A stretch of 64,000 bases of DNA, taken from CAVRGQ01 sp963720785. GTDB taxonomy: Bacteria > Actinomycetota > Acidimicrobiia > IMCC26256 > DASPTH01. Under the pieces are notes generated by a model, which was given only the letters and a program-made list of their open reading frames with translations, did not search any database and was not told the origin of the DNA. How positions within the stretch are numbered: the first letter of the stretch is position 1; every line of letters starts with the position of its first letter. Below, in pieces: positions 33,473 to 42,646 of the stretch. The position numbers and the translations under genes are program-made. Where the stretch lies: assembly GCA_963720785.1 (NCBI GenBank), contig CAVRGQ010000008.1, forward strand, positions 558,001 through 622,000, written 5' to 3'.

Positions 33473-35535
33473 TGAGGCAGGCCCTGCCCCGGCTCGGCGA
33501 CCGTCTCACCCCGCGGTGCCCCGCCGATGACCCCCGCCTGCGCGAGGACATCGGTGAGGATCGGCGCGGCGCCGCCGAAGATGAACGGCACCATCGTCAC
33601 GTTCACGTGCGGGAGCTCGCCCACCACACCCGCGATCTCGTCCGCGGTGCGGTCGTGCAGGAGCCGGTGCCAGAAGCGCTTGTAGACGCGGTGCGGCATG
33701 AGCACGGAGACCTCGGTGTTGCCGTCGCTCACTTCCCGGGCGACGATGTCGAGCGCCGAACGGGTGAGACGTCGGTCGGGGCAGTCGACGACCTCCAGCG
33801 GCACCCGGGCGAGGCCGAGCCGGGTCCACTCCTGCGCGAGCGCGTCGGCCGCGATCCGGTCGACGGCGATGTGCACCGCGCGCATCTCGTTGGGCATCAG
33901 CGCCCGCGCGTACTGGATCGCACGGGCGGTGCTCTGGTCGATGCGGTCGATGAACACCAGCACGATGTGACGGCGCAGGATGGGCGCCTCGCACGCGGCC
34001 TGGGCCTCGTGCTCGAGCTCGCGCGCCTCGTTCACGTACTGCTTGTTGAGTCGCATCAGCAACAGCACGAACAGCGGCACCAGCACGATGACGACCCAGG
34101 CGCCCTCCATGAACTTGAAGCGGATGAAGATGCAGAGCACCACGAACGAGAGGAACGCGCCGAACCCGTTGATGAAGAGGCCCTTGCGCCAGCCCGGCTC
34201 CCGCTTGCGCCTGTGGTGGCGCGCCATGCCGGCCTGCGAGAGGGTGAACGACGTGAACACGCCGATCGCGTAGAGCGGGATCAGCTTCTCGACCTTCGCC
34301 CCGGTGGCGACGATCAGGATCGCGGCGGACACCGCGAGGAAGATGATGCCGTTGGAGAACACCAGGCGGTGACCGCGCTTGGTCAACTGGCGGGGCATGA
34401 ACGAGTCGCCGGCCTGGAACGACGCGAGCCGCGGGAAGTCGGCGAACGACGTGTTCGCCGCGAGCACGAGGATGAGCATCGTGCCGAACTGGAGCGCGTA
34501 GAAGAGGATGGCGCCGCCACCCGTGTCGCCGAACACCTGCTTGCCCACCTGCGAGATGACCGTCGGGTAGCCGGACTCGTAGGGCACCGGGTGCGCCTTC
34601 GAGGACAGGAACGACAGGCCGAGGAACAGCGTGCCGAGCACGCAGCCCATGATCACGAGGGTTCGGCGGGCATTGAGCCATTCCGGCTTCCGGAACGCCG
34701 AGACACCGTTGGAGATCGCCTCCACCCCGGTGACCGCGGTGCCCGACACCGCGAACGTGTGCAGCATGGTCGCGATGCTCGCACCGTAGAGCAGGCCGTC
34801 GAGCGAGCTGCCCTGCTTGGTCGCCTCGAGCATGCCTTTGGCCGACGTGACCGTGCCGAGCGTGCCGGCCGCGACCTTCTCGATGCCGACCACGAGCATC
34901 AGGCCCATGATCCCGATGAAGAAGTAGGTGGGGACCGCGAAGATCTTCCCCGACTCGCGCACGCCCTTGAGGTTGCCGAAGGAGATCAGCGCGATGAAGA
35001 ACAGCGCGATCGGCACCGCGTACGGCGAGAGATCGGGCACTGCCGAGATGAGCGCGGCGGTGCCCGCCGCCGTGGACACCGCGACGGTGAGGATGTAGTC
35101 GGTGAGCAGGGACACGCCCGCGACCTGCGCGGGCAGGATGCCGAAGTTGTCGCGCGTCACCGTGTACGCGCCACCAGCGGTCGGGTACTCCTTGATCGTC
35201 TCGCGGTACGAGAGGATCAGGAAGAACAGCACCACGAGCATCGCGATCGTGATCGGGATCACCAGACTGAACGCGGCGATGCCGACCGCCACGAACAGGA
35301 CGCGGAGGATCTCCTCCGTCGCGTACGCCGACGACGAGATGCAGTCGGACGAGAAGACCGCGAGCGCGGTGGGGATGCCCAGGCGCTCGTGCTCCAACGC
35401 GTCGGTCGGGAGCGGCGGACCCAGGACCTTGTTCTTCACGCGGTAGGAGAGCCGCTCGGGGAGCTCGATTTCGGGATCGGGCGGGAACGGCTTGGGCTCC
35501 AGCCCGTTGCGCAGCATCGACATGGGCAGATTCAA
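33469..35535 (-). CDS. APC-superfamily permease, KimA/YdaO-like potassium importer
   Basis: A 688-residue protein with a short cytoplasmic N-terminus, about twelve helices (residues 65-490) and a roughly 190-residue C-terminal domain. Core helices include CISSSAYATEEILRVLF, TAGGAYTVTRDNFG and AVSGTAVTGVEAISNGVSAF, and a cytosolic segment contains HHRRKREPGWRKG. The C-terminal domain (HIVLVFIDRIDQSTARAIQYAR) resembles a universal-stress-like nucleotide-binding fold. KimA/YdaO proteins import K+ under c-di-AMP control. Together with TMEM175 (36.6 kb) and Kdp (52-60 kb) this is a potassium-rich region. Substrate is inferred; amino acid transport is an alternative. ATG 35535 or 35520. Confidence 0.78.
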   Translation of the reverse strand: MNLPMSMLRNGLEPKPFPPDPEIELPERLSYRVKNKVLGPPLPTDALEHERLGIPTALAVFSSDCISSSAYATEEILRVLFVAVGIAAFSLVIPITIAMLVVLFFLILSYRETIKEYPTAGGAYTVTRDNFGILPAQVAGVSLLTDYILTVAVSTAAGTAALISAVPDLSPYAVPIALFFIALISFGNLKGVRESGKIFAVPTYFFIGIMGLMLVVGIEKVAAGTLGTVTSAKGMLEATKQGSSLDGLLYGASIATMLHTFAVSGTAVTGVEAISNGVSAFRKPEWLNARRTLVIMGCVLGTLFLGLSFLSSKAHPVPYESGYPTVISQVGKQVFGDTGGGAILFYALQFGTMLILVLAANTSFADFPRLASFQAGDSFMPRQLTKRGHRLVFSNGIIFLAVSAAILIVATGAKVEKLIPLYAIGVFTSFTLSQAGMARHHRRKREPGWRKGLFINGFGAFLSFVVLCIFIRFKFMEGAWVVIVLVPLFVLLLMRLNKQYVNEARELEHEAQAACEAPILRRHIVLVFIDRIDQSTARAIQYARALMPNEMRAVHIAVDRIAADALAQEWTRLGLARVPLEVVDCPDRRLTRSALDIVAREVSDGNTEVSVLMPHRVYKRFWHRLLHDRTADEIAGVVGELPHVNVTMVPFIFGGAAPILTDVLAQAGVIGGAPRGETVAEPGQGLPQ

Positions 35536-35573
35536 CTCCGTGCGTAACGACTTTCGCCATTCACCTGACGACC

Positions 35574-35598
35574 GTCTGTCGGTGTTTCCCTGACAGAC
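35574..35598. promoter_or_regulatory. Inverted repeat in the permease/crotonase divergon (operator-like)
   Basis: GTCTGTC (35574-35580) and GACAGAC (35592-35598) are a perfect 7-bp inverted repeat with an 11-nt centre, between the divergent starts at 35535 and 35607. The 15-mer GTCTGTCGGTGTTTC here matches GTCTGTCGGAGTTTC at 17528-17542 at 14 of 15 positions, in the same orientation. Confidence 0.5.
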
Positions 35599-35606
35599 TG
35601 CTGCTC

Positions 35607-36287
35607 ATGCCCACGCCGCTGACCAGCTGTGTTCGGGTGGTACCGCAGATCGCGGTCCTCACCCTGGAACGGCCGGAACGGCGCAATGCCCTCTCCATCG
35701 CGCTGCGCGACGAGGTCACCGCGCACCTGGAACGCCTCGCGGGCGACCCCGAGCTGATGGTGCTCGTCATCACCGGGGCCGGCGAGGTGTTCTGCGCCGG
35801 TTTCGACCTGCGTGAGTTCGACCTGGCCGCGGCCGATCCCGCGTTCGCCGACGCGCTGTGGGCATCGAGCGACCGCTACCACGACGCCGTCGCGGAGTGC
35901 CCCTTCGTCACCATTGCTGCGGTGAACGGCCCTGCGATTGCCGGCGGCTTCGACCTCGCGGTGCTGTGCGACCTCCGCATCGTCGCGACCACGGCGCGCT
36001 TCGCCCATCCCGAGTACACGTTCGGCGACGTCGTGTACGGTCCGCTGCACGATCTCGTGGGCGGCGCGCTCGCACGCGACCTCTGCATGACCGGGCGCAT
36101 GCTCTCGGCCGACGAAGCCCTCGCACGTGGCCTGGTGTCGGCCGTCGTCCCGCCCGCCGATCTGGCCGCCGCCGCACTGGCCCTCGCGGAACAGGTGGCC
36201 CGGGCCGACCGCGCCGCCCTCCGCCGTACCAAGGCCAAGGCGATCGCACGGGCGCGGGAATCCGGCGGGCGGACCCTCGAGCGCTAG
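35607..36287 (+). CDS. Enoyl-CoA hydratase/isomerase family protein
   Basis: A 226-residue crotonase-fold enzyme, shorter than its relatives by a reduced C-terminal helix. Visible are LERPERRNALSIALRDE, TGAGEVFCAGFDLREF (first oxyanion element), AAVNGPAIAGGFDLAVLCDLRIVATTARFAHPEYTFG (second element, with the hydratase glutamate kept in HPEY) and the terminal RTKAKAIARARE. It is the only crotonase here with the canonical Glu in that segment. It shares its promoter region with the KimA-like permease. Reaction could be hydration of an unsaturated acyl-CoA. Confidence 0.85.
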   Translation: MPTPLTSCVRVVPQIAVLTLERPERRNALSIALRDEVTAHLERLAGDPELMVLVITGAGEVFCAGFDLREFDLAAADPAFADALWASSDRYHDAVAECPFVTIAAVNGPAIAGGFDLAVLCDLRIVATTARFAHPEYTFGDVVYGPLHDLVGGALARDLCMTGRMLSADEALARGLVSAVVPPADLAAAALALAEQVARADRAALRRTKAKAIARARESGGRTLER

Positions 36288-36323
36288 GTCGGGACTTTCG
36301 ACCCTGGACCGACCCTCCCGACT

Positions 36324-36341
36324 TTGTGAAAATATTCACAA
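36324..36341. promoter_or_regulatory. Consensus CRP/GlxR-type site (TGTGA-N6-TCACA)
   Basis: TTGTGAA-AATA-TTCACAA is an exact palindrome at 36324-36341, containing the full CRP-family consensus TGTGAAAATATTCACA (36325-36340). It is AT-rich in a GC-rich setting. It lies 43 bases before the ATG of the 57-aa ORF at 36385 and 36 bases after the crotonase stop. It is a strong candidate site for a cAMP-receptor-type regulator (GlxR or CRP in actinobacteria). Confidence 0.7.
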
Positions 36342-36384
36342 GGACTGCGGAAGCGCAGCGAGTACAGACCCAGGAGGGCCCGCC

Positions 36385-36554
36385 ATGACGATCATCCCCG
36401 TCGCCGAACCGGTACCGGAGCTCCACGTACGGGCGGCCTCGGGCACCCGTCGTGACCACCTTCGCCACCACCGCGCCCGCGTGCGCGACGTCGCCTTCGC
36501 CGCCCACGTCGCGCCGAAGGTGCCGCCCGAGCGCCGCCTGCGTGGCCGGGCCCG

Positions 36555-36558
<4 letters not shown>
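36385..36558 (+). CDS. Small basic protein, 57 aa, preceded by a CRP-like site
   Basis: A 57-residue arginine- and histidine-rich protein (MTIIPVAEPVPELHVRAASG, then RRDHLRHHRARVRD, ending PPERRLRGRAR). Start ATG 36385 has a perfect AGGAGG ribosome site nine bases upstream, and a consensus CRP-type palindrome ahead of that. Net charge is strongly positive, suggesting a nucleic-acid or membrane contact. The frame overlaps the convergent TMEM175-type gene by 4 bp. No family is recognised, but the strong translation signals argue that it is real. Confidence 0.6.
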
Positions 36559-37207
<649 letters not shown>

Positions 37208-37211
<4 letters not shown>

Positions 37212-38752
37212 GAGCGGGTGAGCTCCGTCGTGGCCGCGAGCTCCTTCAGCGCGCGCTTGTCGATCTTGAGCACGGGGGTGAGCGGCAGCGCATCGACCAC
37301 GACCACGTGGTCGGGCGCCTTGTAGTCGGCCATACGCTCCTTGGCGAACGCGCGCAGCTCGTCCTGCGTGGGCGGATTCGCCGGGTCGGTGGCCTCCACG
37401 AACGCGACGCCCACCTCGCCGATCACGGGTGCGGGCATGCCGACCACCGCGGCGCGCGCGACCAGCGGGTGGTCCTCCAGCACGCGCTCGACCTCGAGCG
37501 GGTACACGTTGTACCCACCCCGGATGTACATCTCACTGGCGCGCCCCTGCAGCACGAGGTTCCCGTCGTCGCGCAGCATGCCCAGGTCGCTGGTGGTGAT
37601 CCAGCCGTCGTCCGATCGCGTCTCGGCGGTGCGTTCCGGGTCGTTCCAGTAGCCCCGCATGCCGACGGGCGAGCGCAGGGTGACGATGCCGGTCTGGCCC
37701 GGGGGCACTTCGTTGCCGTCGTCGTCGACGAGGCGCAGCTCCACGCCGGGGCCGGGCCGGCCGACCGTGTGCAGCAGCACCTCGGGCGGATCGTCGGCAA
37801 GGGTGCCGGTCACGGTGACCGACTCGGTGCACGCGTACCGAACCACCACGGGCACGCCCAGGCGGGTGCGCAGCTTCTCGGCGAGCTCCGGGGTGACCGG
37901 CGCGGAGCCGGTGCTGCACAGGCGCAGCGACGACAGGTCGGCGTCGGCGAGGCCGGGCAGCTCGACGAACTTCGTCCACTGCGTGGGCACGCCCTGGCCC
38001 CCGGTGACCCGCTCCTGCACCATCAGCTCGAGCATCTTCTGCGGTGTCCACGGCACCGGCATGAGGATGCAATTGATGACGTACTCGACCTGGTCCCAGA
38101 GCTTGCTCATGTACCCCGAGTGCGCGAACGGCACCGGCATGAGGCGCACGTCGTGGTAGGCGCTGAGGATGCCGCTCAGGCGCGCGCCGGCTTGCAACGC
38201 GCGGTGGTCGAACCACGCGCCCTTCGGGATGCCGGTGGTGCCGCTCGTCCACACGATGCACACCGGATCTTCGGGGGCGCGCACGGCGCGGTCGGTGAGC
38301 GGGGTGCCCGCGGCCGCGGCGGCCTTCATCTCGGTGCGGGTCATCAGCACCGCGGGCCGGTGTGCGCCGTCGGGGACGGGATCGCCGTCGACCTCGTGCA
38401 CCAGGGCGACCGGCTGGCACCGCCCGAGGATCGCGGTGATCTCGGTGGGCCCGAGCCGGGTGTTGATGCCGGTGACCACCGCGCCGAGGCGCGCGCCGGC
38501 GGCGTACACCACCGCGTAGTCGATCGACGACGGGAGCATCACCGCGAGCACGTCGCCCGGCTGCACGCCGCGTGCCCGCAACTCGGCCGCGAGGGAATCG
38601 GCGCGCCCCACCCAGTCGGCGTAGGTCATGCGCTCGTCGCCCTCGACGTACGCGAGGGCGTCGGGCTCACGCCCGGCGATCTCACCGAAGAGGTCGCCGA
38701 GAGTCGCGCTGGTCACTGCGGGGGGCTGCATCGGGCTGGTCGGGCTCGTCAT
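37208..38752 (-). CDS. Acyl-CoA synthetase, AMP-forming
   Basis: A 514-residue acid:CoA ligase, intact. The P-loop is CIVWTSGTTGIPKGAWFDH; then VVRYACTESVTVTGT as adenine motif, DDGWITTSDLGMLRDDGNLVLQGRASEMY as hinge, RGGYNVYPLEVERVLEDHP, and a C-terminal DALPLTPVLKIDKRALKELA with the catalytic lysine. Start ATG 38752 lies 11 bp from the racemase stop. It is the middle gene of an operon running racemase, ligase, TMEM175-type channel. It may activate a 2-methyl-branched acid before racemisation and beta-oxidation, as implied by the neighbouring racemase. Confidence 0.86.
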
Positions 38753-38763
38753 CAGGTTCCTGT

Positions 38764-39912
38764 CTAGGCGATCGCCCCGCGGTCGCGCAGGCCTGCGATC
38801 TCGTCGGTGGCGAATCCGAACTCGCCGAGCACGGCGTCGGTGTCGACGCCGGGATACAGGTAGGCCTCCCCCGGCTCGGCGACGGTGCGGCTGAAGCGGG
38901 GCGCGGGCGCGACCTGCAGACTGCCGTCGGCCGCGGGCACGAACAGGTTGCGAGCCCGGTTGTGCGGGTGCTCGTGCGCCTCGCCGAAGCGGTACACGGG
39001 CGCGAAGCACACGTCGGTGCCGCCGAGCTGCGCGTCCCACTCGGCACGCGTCTTCGTGCGGACCACGGCCGCGATCTTCTCCTTCGCGGCCGGCCACCGC
39101 GAGTTGTCGTACTGCTCGCCGAGGTCCGCCGGGTCGAGGCCGAGCTGCGCGAGCAGCTGCACGTAGAAGTGCGGTTCGATGGGCGCCAGGCTGACGTACT
39201 TCCCGTCGGCCGTCTCGTAGACCGCGTAGAAGGGCGCGCCGCCGTCGAACAGGTTGGTGCCGATGTCCTCGGTGTGCATGCCCGACGCCGACATGCCGTA
39301 GAAGACGCTGTAGATCGCGGCGACGCCGTCGACCATCGCCGCGTCGACCACCTGCCCCTTGCCGGAGCGTTGCGCCTCGAACAGCGCGCACACCACGCCG
39401 AACGCGAGGTGCAGACCACCGCCGGCGAAGTCGCCGAGCACCTGCAGCAGCGGGATCGGCGGGCCGTGCTCCGGGCCGATCGAGCCGATCGCACCGGTGA
39501 GCGACTCGTAGTTGAGCGAGTGCGCGGCACTGTGCGCGAGCGGACCGTCCTGACCCCAGCCGGTCATGCGGCCGTAGACGAGTTTCGGGTTGCGGGCGAG
39601 CGCGTCGTCGGGACCCACCCCGAGTCGCTCGGCCACACCGGGGCGGAACGACTCGAGCAGCGCGTCGGCGCGCTCGCTCAGGCGCAGCACCACCTCGACG
39701 CCCTCGGGCGACTTCAGGTCGACCGCGATCGAACGGCGGCCCCGGTCGAACTCCGAGACGCGCGTCGTGTTCGTGGGCGGCTCGGCCGGGACCTCGCTGG
39801 CCCGGTTGACGCGGATGACGTCGGCCCCCATGTCGGCGAGCTTGTACGTGCCGAACGGCAGTGCGCCGAGGCCGGCGAGCTCGATGATCGTGACTCCGGC
39901 GAGCGGACCCAT
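38764..39912 (-). CDS. Alpha-methylacyl-CoA racemase (CaiB/BaiF family III)
   Basis: A 382-residue class III CoA-transferase-fold protein. GPLAGVTIIELAGLGALPFGTYKLADMGADVIRV is the AMACR start. The catalytic His and Asp of M. tuberculosis MCR correspond to WGQDGPLAHSAAHSLNYESL and VLGDFAGGGLHLAFG, both conserved. RSGKGQVVDAAMVDG and AVYETADGKYVSLAPIEPHFY follow. The enzyme interconverts (R)- and (S)-2-methylacyl-CoA, required before beta-oxidation of methyl-branched chains such as sterol side chains or pristanate. Three bases separate it from the SDR upstream, and it is followed by a ligase. Confidence 0.87.
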   Translation of the reverse strand: MGPLAGVTIIELAGLGALPFGTYKLADMGADVIRVNRASEVPAEPPTNTTRVSEFDRGRRSIAVDLKSPEGVEVVLRLSERADALLESFRPGVAERLGVGPDDALARNPKLVYGRMTGWGQDGPLAHSAAHSLNYESLTGAIGSIGPEHGPPIPLLQVLGDFAGGGLHLAFGVVCALFEAQRSGKGQVVDAAMVDGVAAIYSVFYGMSASGMHTEDIGTNLFDGGAPFYAVYETADGKYVSLAPIEPHFYVQLLAQLGLDPADLGEQYDNSRWPAAKEKIAAVVRTKTRAEWDAQLGGTDVCFAPVYRFGEAHEHPHNRARNLFVPAADGSLQVAPAPRFSRTVAEPGEAYLYPGVDTDAVLGEFGFATDEIAGLRDRGAIA

Positions 39913-39914
39913 CC

Positions 39915-40760
39915 CTAGTGCTCCTCTCGTGGTGCGCCGGCTCGGGGCGCATTGCCCATGATGTCGGCGAAGCGCGCCTCGAAGGCGGGCGTCAGGTCGG
40001 AATGCGTGATGATCCAGAAGCGGTCGGTGAGGATCGCGTCGACGACCTGCGCGGCGACCTCCTCGGGTGACTTGCCCTCGGCTCCCTTCATCTGCGCGCC
40101 GATCGCGGTCCGCCACCCCTCCGCCATCTCGGTGCGCTGCTCGGGCGCCATGCCGTCGGGGCGGTTGCGCTCGGCCTCCATCATCCCGGTGTCGGTCGCG
40201 CTCGGGCACAGCACCGACACACCGATGGGCAGGCCCTCGACGGCGAACTCCTGGCGCAGCGTCTCCGAGATCGACACCACGCCGACCTTCGCGACCGCGT
40301 AGGGCCCGATGAAGGCGACGCCGCTGAGGATCCCGGCCACCGACGCGGTGCTGACGATGTGGCCGGGCGTGCCCTGCGCCCTCATCACCGGCAGGAAGGT
40401 GTGCACGCCGTGGATCACGCCCCACAGGTCGACCCCGAGGACCCACCGCCAGTCGTCGATCGTGGTGTCCCCCAGCAGGTTGAAGGTCGAGACGCCCGCG
40501 TTGTTGAACACGACATCGACCCGACCGTGACGGTCGAGCACCGCGTCGCGCAGCGCCTCGACCGACGTGAGGTCCGACACGTCGGTGGGCACGAGCAGTG
40601 TGCCCGCGGGCAGGCGATCCGCCGCGACCGCGAGCGCGGCACCGTCGACGTCGGCGATCACCGGGAGGCCGCCGAGCGCCGCGACCGCCTCGGCAAAGGC
40701 CAGCCCGATGCCGCTCGCCCCGCCGGTGACGACGACGACCTTGTCCTCGAGTGTGTCCAC
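39915..40760 (-). CDS. SDR family NAD(P)-dependent oxidoreductase
   Basis: A 281-residue short-chain dehydrogenase: TGGASGIGLAFAEAV, FNNAGVSTFNLLGDTTIDDW, VSTASVAGILSG, YAVAKVGVVSIS and LCPSATDTGMM. The C-terminal AAQVVDAILTDRFWIITHSD matches the subgroup also seen at 19341. GTG 40760 has GGGGAG eight bases upstream, better than GTG 40769. It is the first gene of the racemase/ligase operon and is divergent from the SDR at 40843 across about 80 bp. It probably oxidises a hydroxyl of the same branched substrate. Confidence 0.89.
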   Translation of the reverse strand: MDTLEDKVVVVTGGASGIGLAFAEAVAALGGLPVIADVDGAALAVAADRLPAGTLLVPTDVSDLTSVEALRDAVLDRHGRVDVVFNNAGVSTFNLLGDTTIDDWRWVLGVDLWGVIHGVHTFLPVMRAQGTPGHIVSTASVAGILSGVAFIGPYAVAKVGVVSISETLRQEFAVEGLPIGVSVLCPSATDTGMMEAERNRPDGMAPEQRTEMAEGWRTAIGAQMKGAEGKSPEEVAAQVVDAILTDRFWIITHSDLTPAFEARFADIMGNAPRAGAPREEH

Positions 40761-40842
40761 GGTTCGCACTCCCCTGCACCGGCCCCGAGGTCGGCGACGA
40801 GGTTGTACGGTACGCCGGTCCACGACCCAGGGGGAACCTCAG

Positions 40843-41613
40843 ATGGCACCGCAGCACTCCGAAGGCCGCTTCGCCGGCAAGAAGGCACTCATCACGGGCG
40901 CCGGCTCGGGCATCGGCCGGGCGGTCACCCTCCGACTGGCCGCCGAGGGCGCCCAGGTGCTCGCCCACGACGTCAACGGTGAGACGCTCGAGGCGACCGC
41001 CGCGGCCGCCTTCGAGATGAAGGGGTCGGTCTCGATCCGCACCGGCGACGTCACCAGTCGCGACGAGTGCTTCGCCGCGGTCGCCGAGGCGGCCGAGACG
41101 TTCGGCCGCCTCGACGTGCTCGGCAACGTGGCCGGCATCGCCCGCGCCGAGCACTTCCACGAGGTGCCCGAGGCCGCCTACCGGCTCATGGTCGGGGTCA
41201 ACATGGACGCCCCGTACTTCTTCGCGCAGGCGGCCATCCCCCATCTGCTGGAGTCGCACGGCAACATCGTGAACATCGCGTCGAACGCGGGCCTCATGGG
41301 CCAGGCCTACACCGTCGCCTACTGCATGACCAAGGGCGCGATCGTGCAGATGACCAAGGCGCTGGCCATGGAGTACGTGAAGCAGCCGATCCGCATCAAC
41401 GCGATCGCGCCGGGTGGCACCAACACCGCGCTGAGCAACAACTTCCAGATCCCCGAGGGCGTCGACTTCGACCTGATGGCCCGCTACACCGGCTTCCGCC
41501 CGATGGGCACCCCGGAGGAGATCGCATCGCTGTTCGCGCTCATCGCGTCCGACGAGGGCGCGAGCTTCCACGGCGCGGTGATCAGCTGCGACAACGGCAT
41601 CACCGCGGGTTGA
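40843..41613 (+). CDS. SDR family NAD(P)-dependent oxidoreductase
   Basis: A 256-residue FabG-like dehydrogenase: ITGAGSGIGRAVTLRL, AHDVNGETLEA, GNVAGIARAEHFHEV (variant of NNAG), VNIASNAGLMGQ, YCMTKGAIVQMT (catalytic Tyr and Lys), INAIAPGGTNTAL and the cofactor end GAVISCDNGITAG. An upstream GGGGGAA ribosome site fits ATG 40843. Single gene, ending at a palindromic element that probably terminates it. Substrate unknown; the neighbourhood suggests an acyl-CoA or terpenoid alcohol. Confidence 0.89.
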   Translation: MAPQHSEGRFAGKKALITGAGSGIGRAVTLRLAAEGAQVLAHDVNGETLEATAAAAFEMKGSVSIRTGDVTSRDECFAAVAEAAETFGRLDVLGNVAGIARAEHFHEVPEAAYRLMVGVNMDAPYFFAQAAIPHLLESHGNIVNIASNAGLMGQAYTVAYCMTKGAIVQMTKALAMEYVKQPIRINAIAPGGTNTALSNNFQIPEGVDFDLMARYTGFRPMGTPEEIASLFALIASDEGASFHGAVISCDNGITAG

Positions 41614-41625
41614 CCCCCCTGACCC

Positions 41626-41676
41626 CGAGGCTGCGTCACCAAACCCGGTACTACGGGGTCTGCTGACGCAACCTCG
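41626..41676. repeat. Palindromic intergenic element, copy B (terminator-like)
   Basis: CGAGGCTGCGTCA (41626-41638) and TGACGCAACCTCG (41664-41676) form a 13-bp stem with one mismatch between the convergent SDR (ends 41613) and hydroxyacid dehydrogenase (ends 41693). Read on the minus strand, its first 18 bp, GGTTGCGTCAGCAGACCC, and its GGTTTGGTGACGCA match the element at 19261 exactly; only the loop differs. Confidence 0.65.
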
Positions 41677-41692
41677 TGGGGTGGGGGGTGGG

Positions 41693-42646
41693 TCAGTAGC
41701 CGGCGTCGAGGTCGACGACGCCGTCGAGCGGCTCGCCCGCGCGGTAGCGCGGCACGTTGGTGGTGAAACCCTCGACGATGCGCTGCATCGTGATCGGTGC
41801 GCTCCACGACACGTGCGCGCTCACGTCGACCTGCGGGTGCTCGTAGAGCCAGTGGCCCGCGGGCAGCGGCTCGGGATCGACGACATCGAGCGACGCGCGG
41901 GCGACGCGGCCGTCGTCGAGTGCGACGCGCAGCGCGTCCTGGTCGACGAGGCTGCCACGCGCCACGTTCACGAGGTGCAGACCCGGCTTCACCTGCGCGA
42001 ACGCGTCGGCGTCGAGGATGTGGCGCGTCGCCGGGGTGGCCGCGGCCGCGACCACGAGATGGTCGCTCTGCGCCAGCACCTCGGGCAGCGACGTGACGAT
42101 CTCGATGCGCGGGTCGGGCGACGGGAGGTCGCGCCGGCGGTACCCCAGGATCCGGGTGTCGAAGCCGGCGAGGCGCCGCGCGACCCACGTGGAGATCGCG
42201 CCCACACCGAGCAGGCCGACGGTCGCGCCGTCGAGCGAGGTGAGCTGCGCGAAGTTCCACGTGGCCGGCGGTGGCGGCGGCTCGGTGAGCCAGGTCCCGG
42301 GGAGGCGCTTGGCGTGGGCGAGCATCATCGCCAGGCACCACTCGGAGATCCCCTCCGCGCTCGCGCCCCGGGAGCACGTCACCGTCACGCCGTCGGGCAC
42401 GACGTCGAGCGCGGTGTTGTCGACCCCTGTGCTGAGGAGGTGCACCCAGCGGGTCGCAGGGCCGAGCAGCGACACCGCCCGCTCGCGCTGCGTCTCCCGC
42501 AGGAAGGTGACCAGCACCTCGGGTCCGTCGGGGAAGTCACCCGACGCGAGGGCGTCATCGGCCGAGAGGAGCGTCTCCCCCGGCATGAGGAAGCGCTCGA
42601 CGAACGGGCGGAACTGGTCGCCGACGTCGACGACGATCGCGCTCAC
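41693..42646 (-). CDS. D-2-hydroxyacid dehydrogenase (NAD-binding)
   Basis: A 317-residue D-isomer-specific 2-hydroxyacid dehydrogenase. The NAD-binding GLLGVGAIS (G-x-G-x-x-x), the RRRDLP loop, the catalytic Arg in VNVARGSLVDQDAL, Glu in ASLDVVDPEPLPAGH and the His in VSAHVSWSA form the expected R-E-H triad. It reversibly converts 2-hydroxyacids and 2-oxoacids. GTG 42646 overlaps the oxidoreductase beta-subunit stop by GTGA, so it is the last gene of the five-gene operon. It could supply 2-oxoacids to the oxidoreductase or recycle surplus 2-oxoacid, inferred from the coupling. Confidence 0.86.
   Translation of the reverse strand: MSAIVVDVGDQFRPFVERFLMPGETLLSADDALASGDFPDGPEVLVTFLRETQRERAVSLLGPATRWVHLLSTGVDNTALDVVPDGVTVTCSRGASAEGISEWCLAMMLAHAKRLPGTWLTEPPPPPATWNFAQLTSLDGATVGLLGVGAISTWVARRLAGFDTRILGYRRRDLPSPDPRIEIVTSLPEVLAQSDHLVVAAAATPATRHILDADAFAQVKPGLHLVNVARGSLVDQDALRVALDDGRVARASLDVVDPEPLPAGHWLYEHPQVDVSAHVSWSAPITMQRIVEGFTTNVPRYRAGEPLDGVVDLDAGY

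Noticed and set aside
33607..35547. A 646-codon plus-strand frame opposite the permease
   Set aside because: Highly charged Arg/His/Glu repeats with no domain; it mirrors codon positions of the membrane protein on the other strand.
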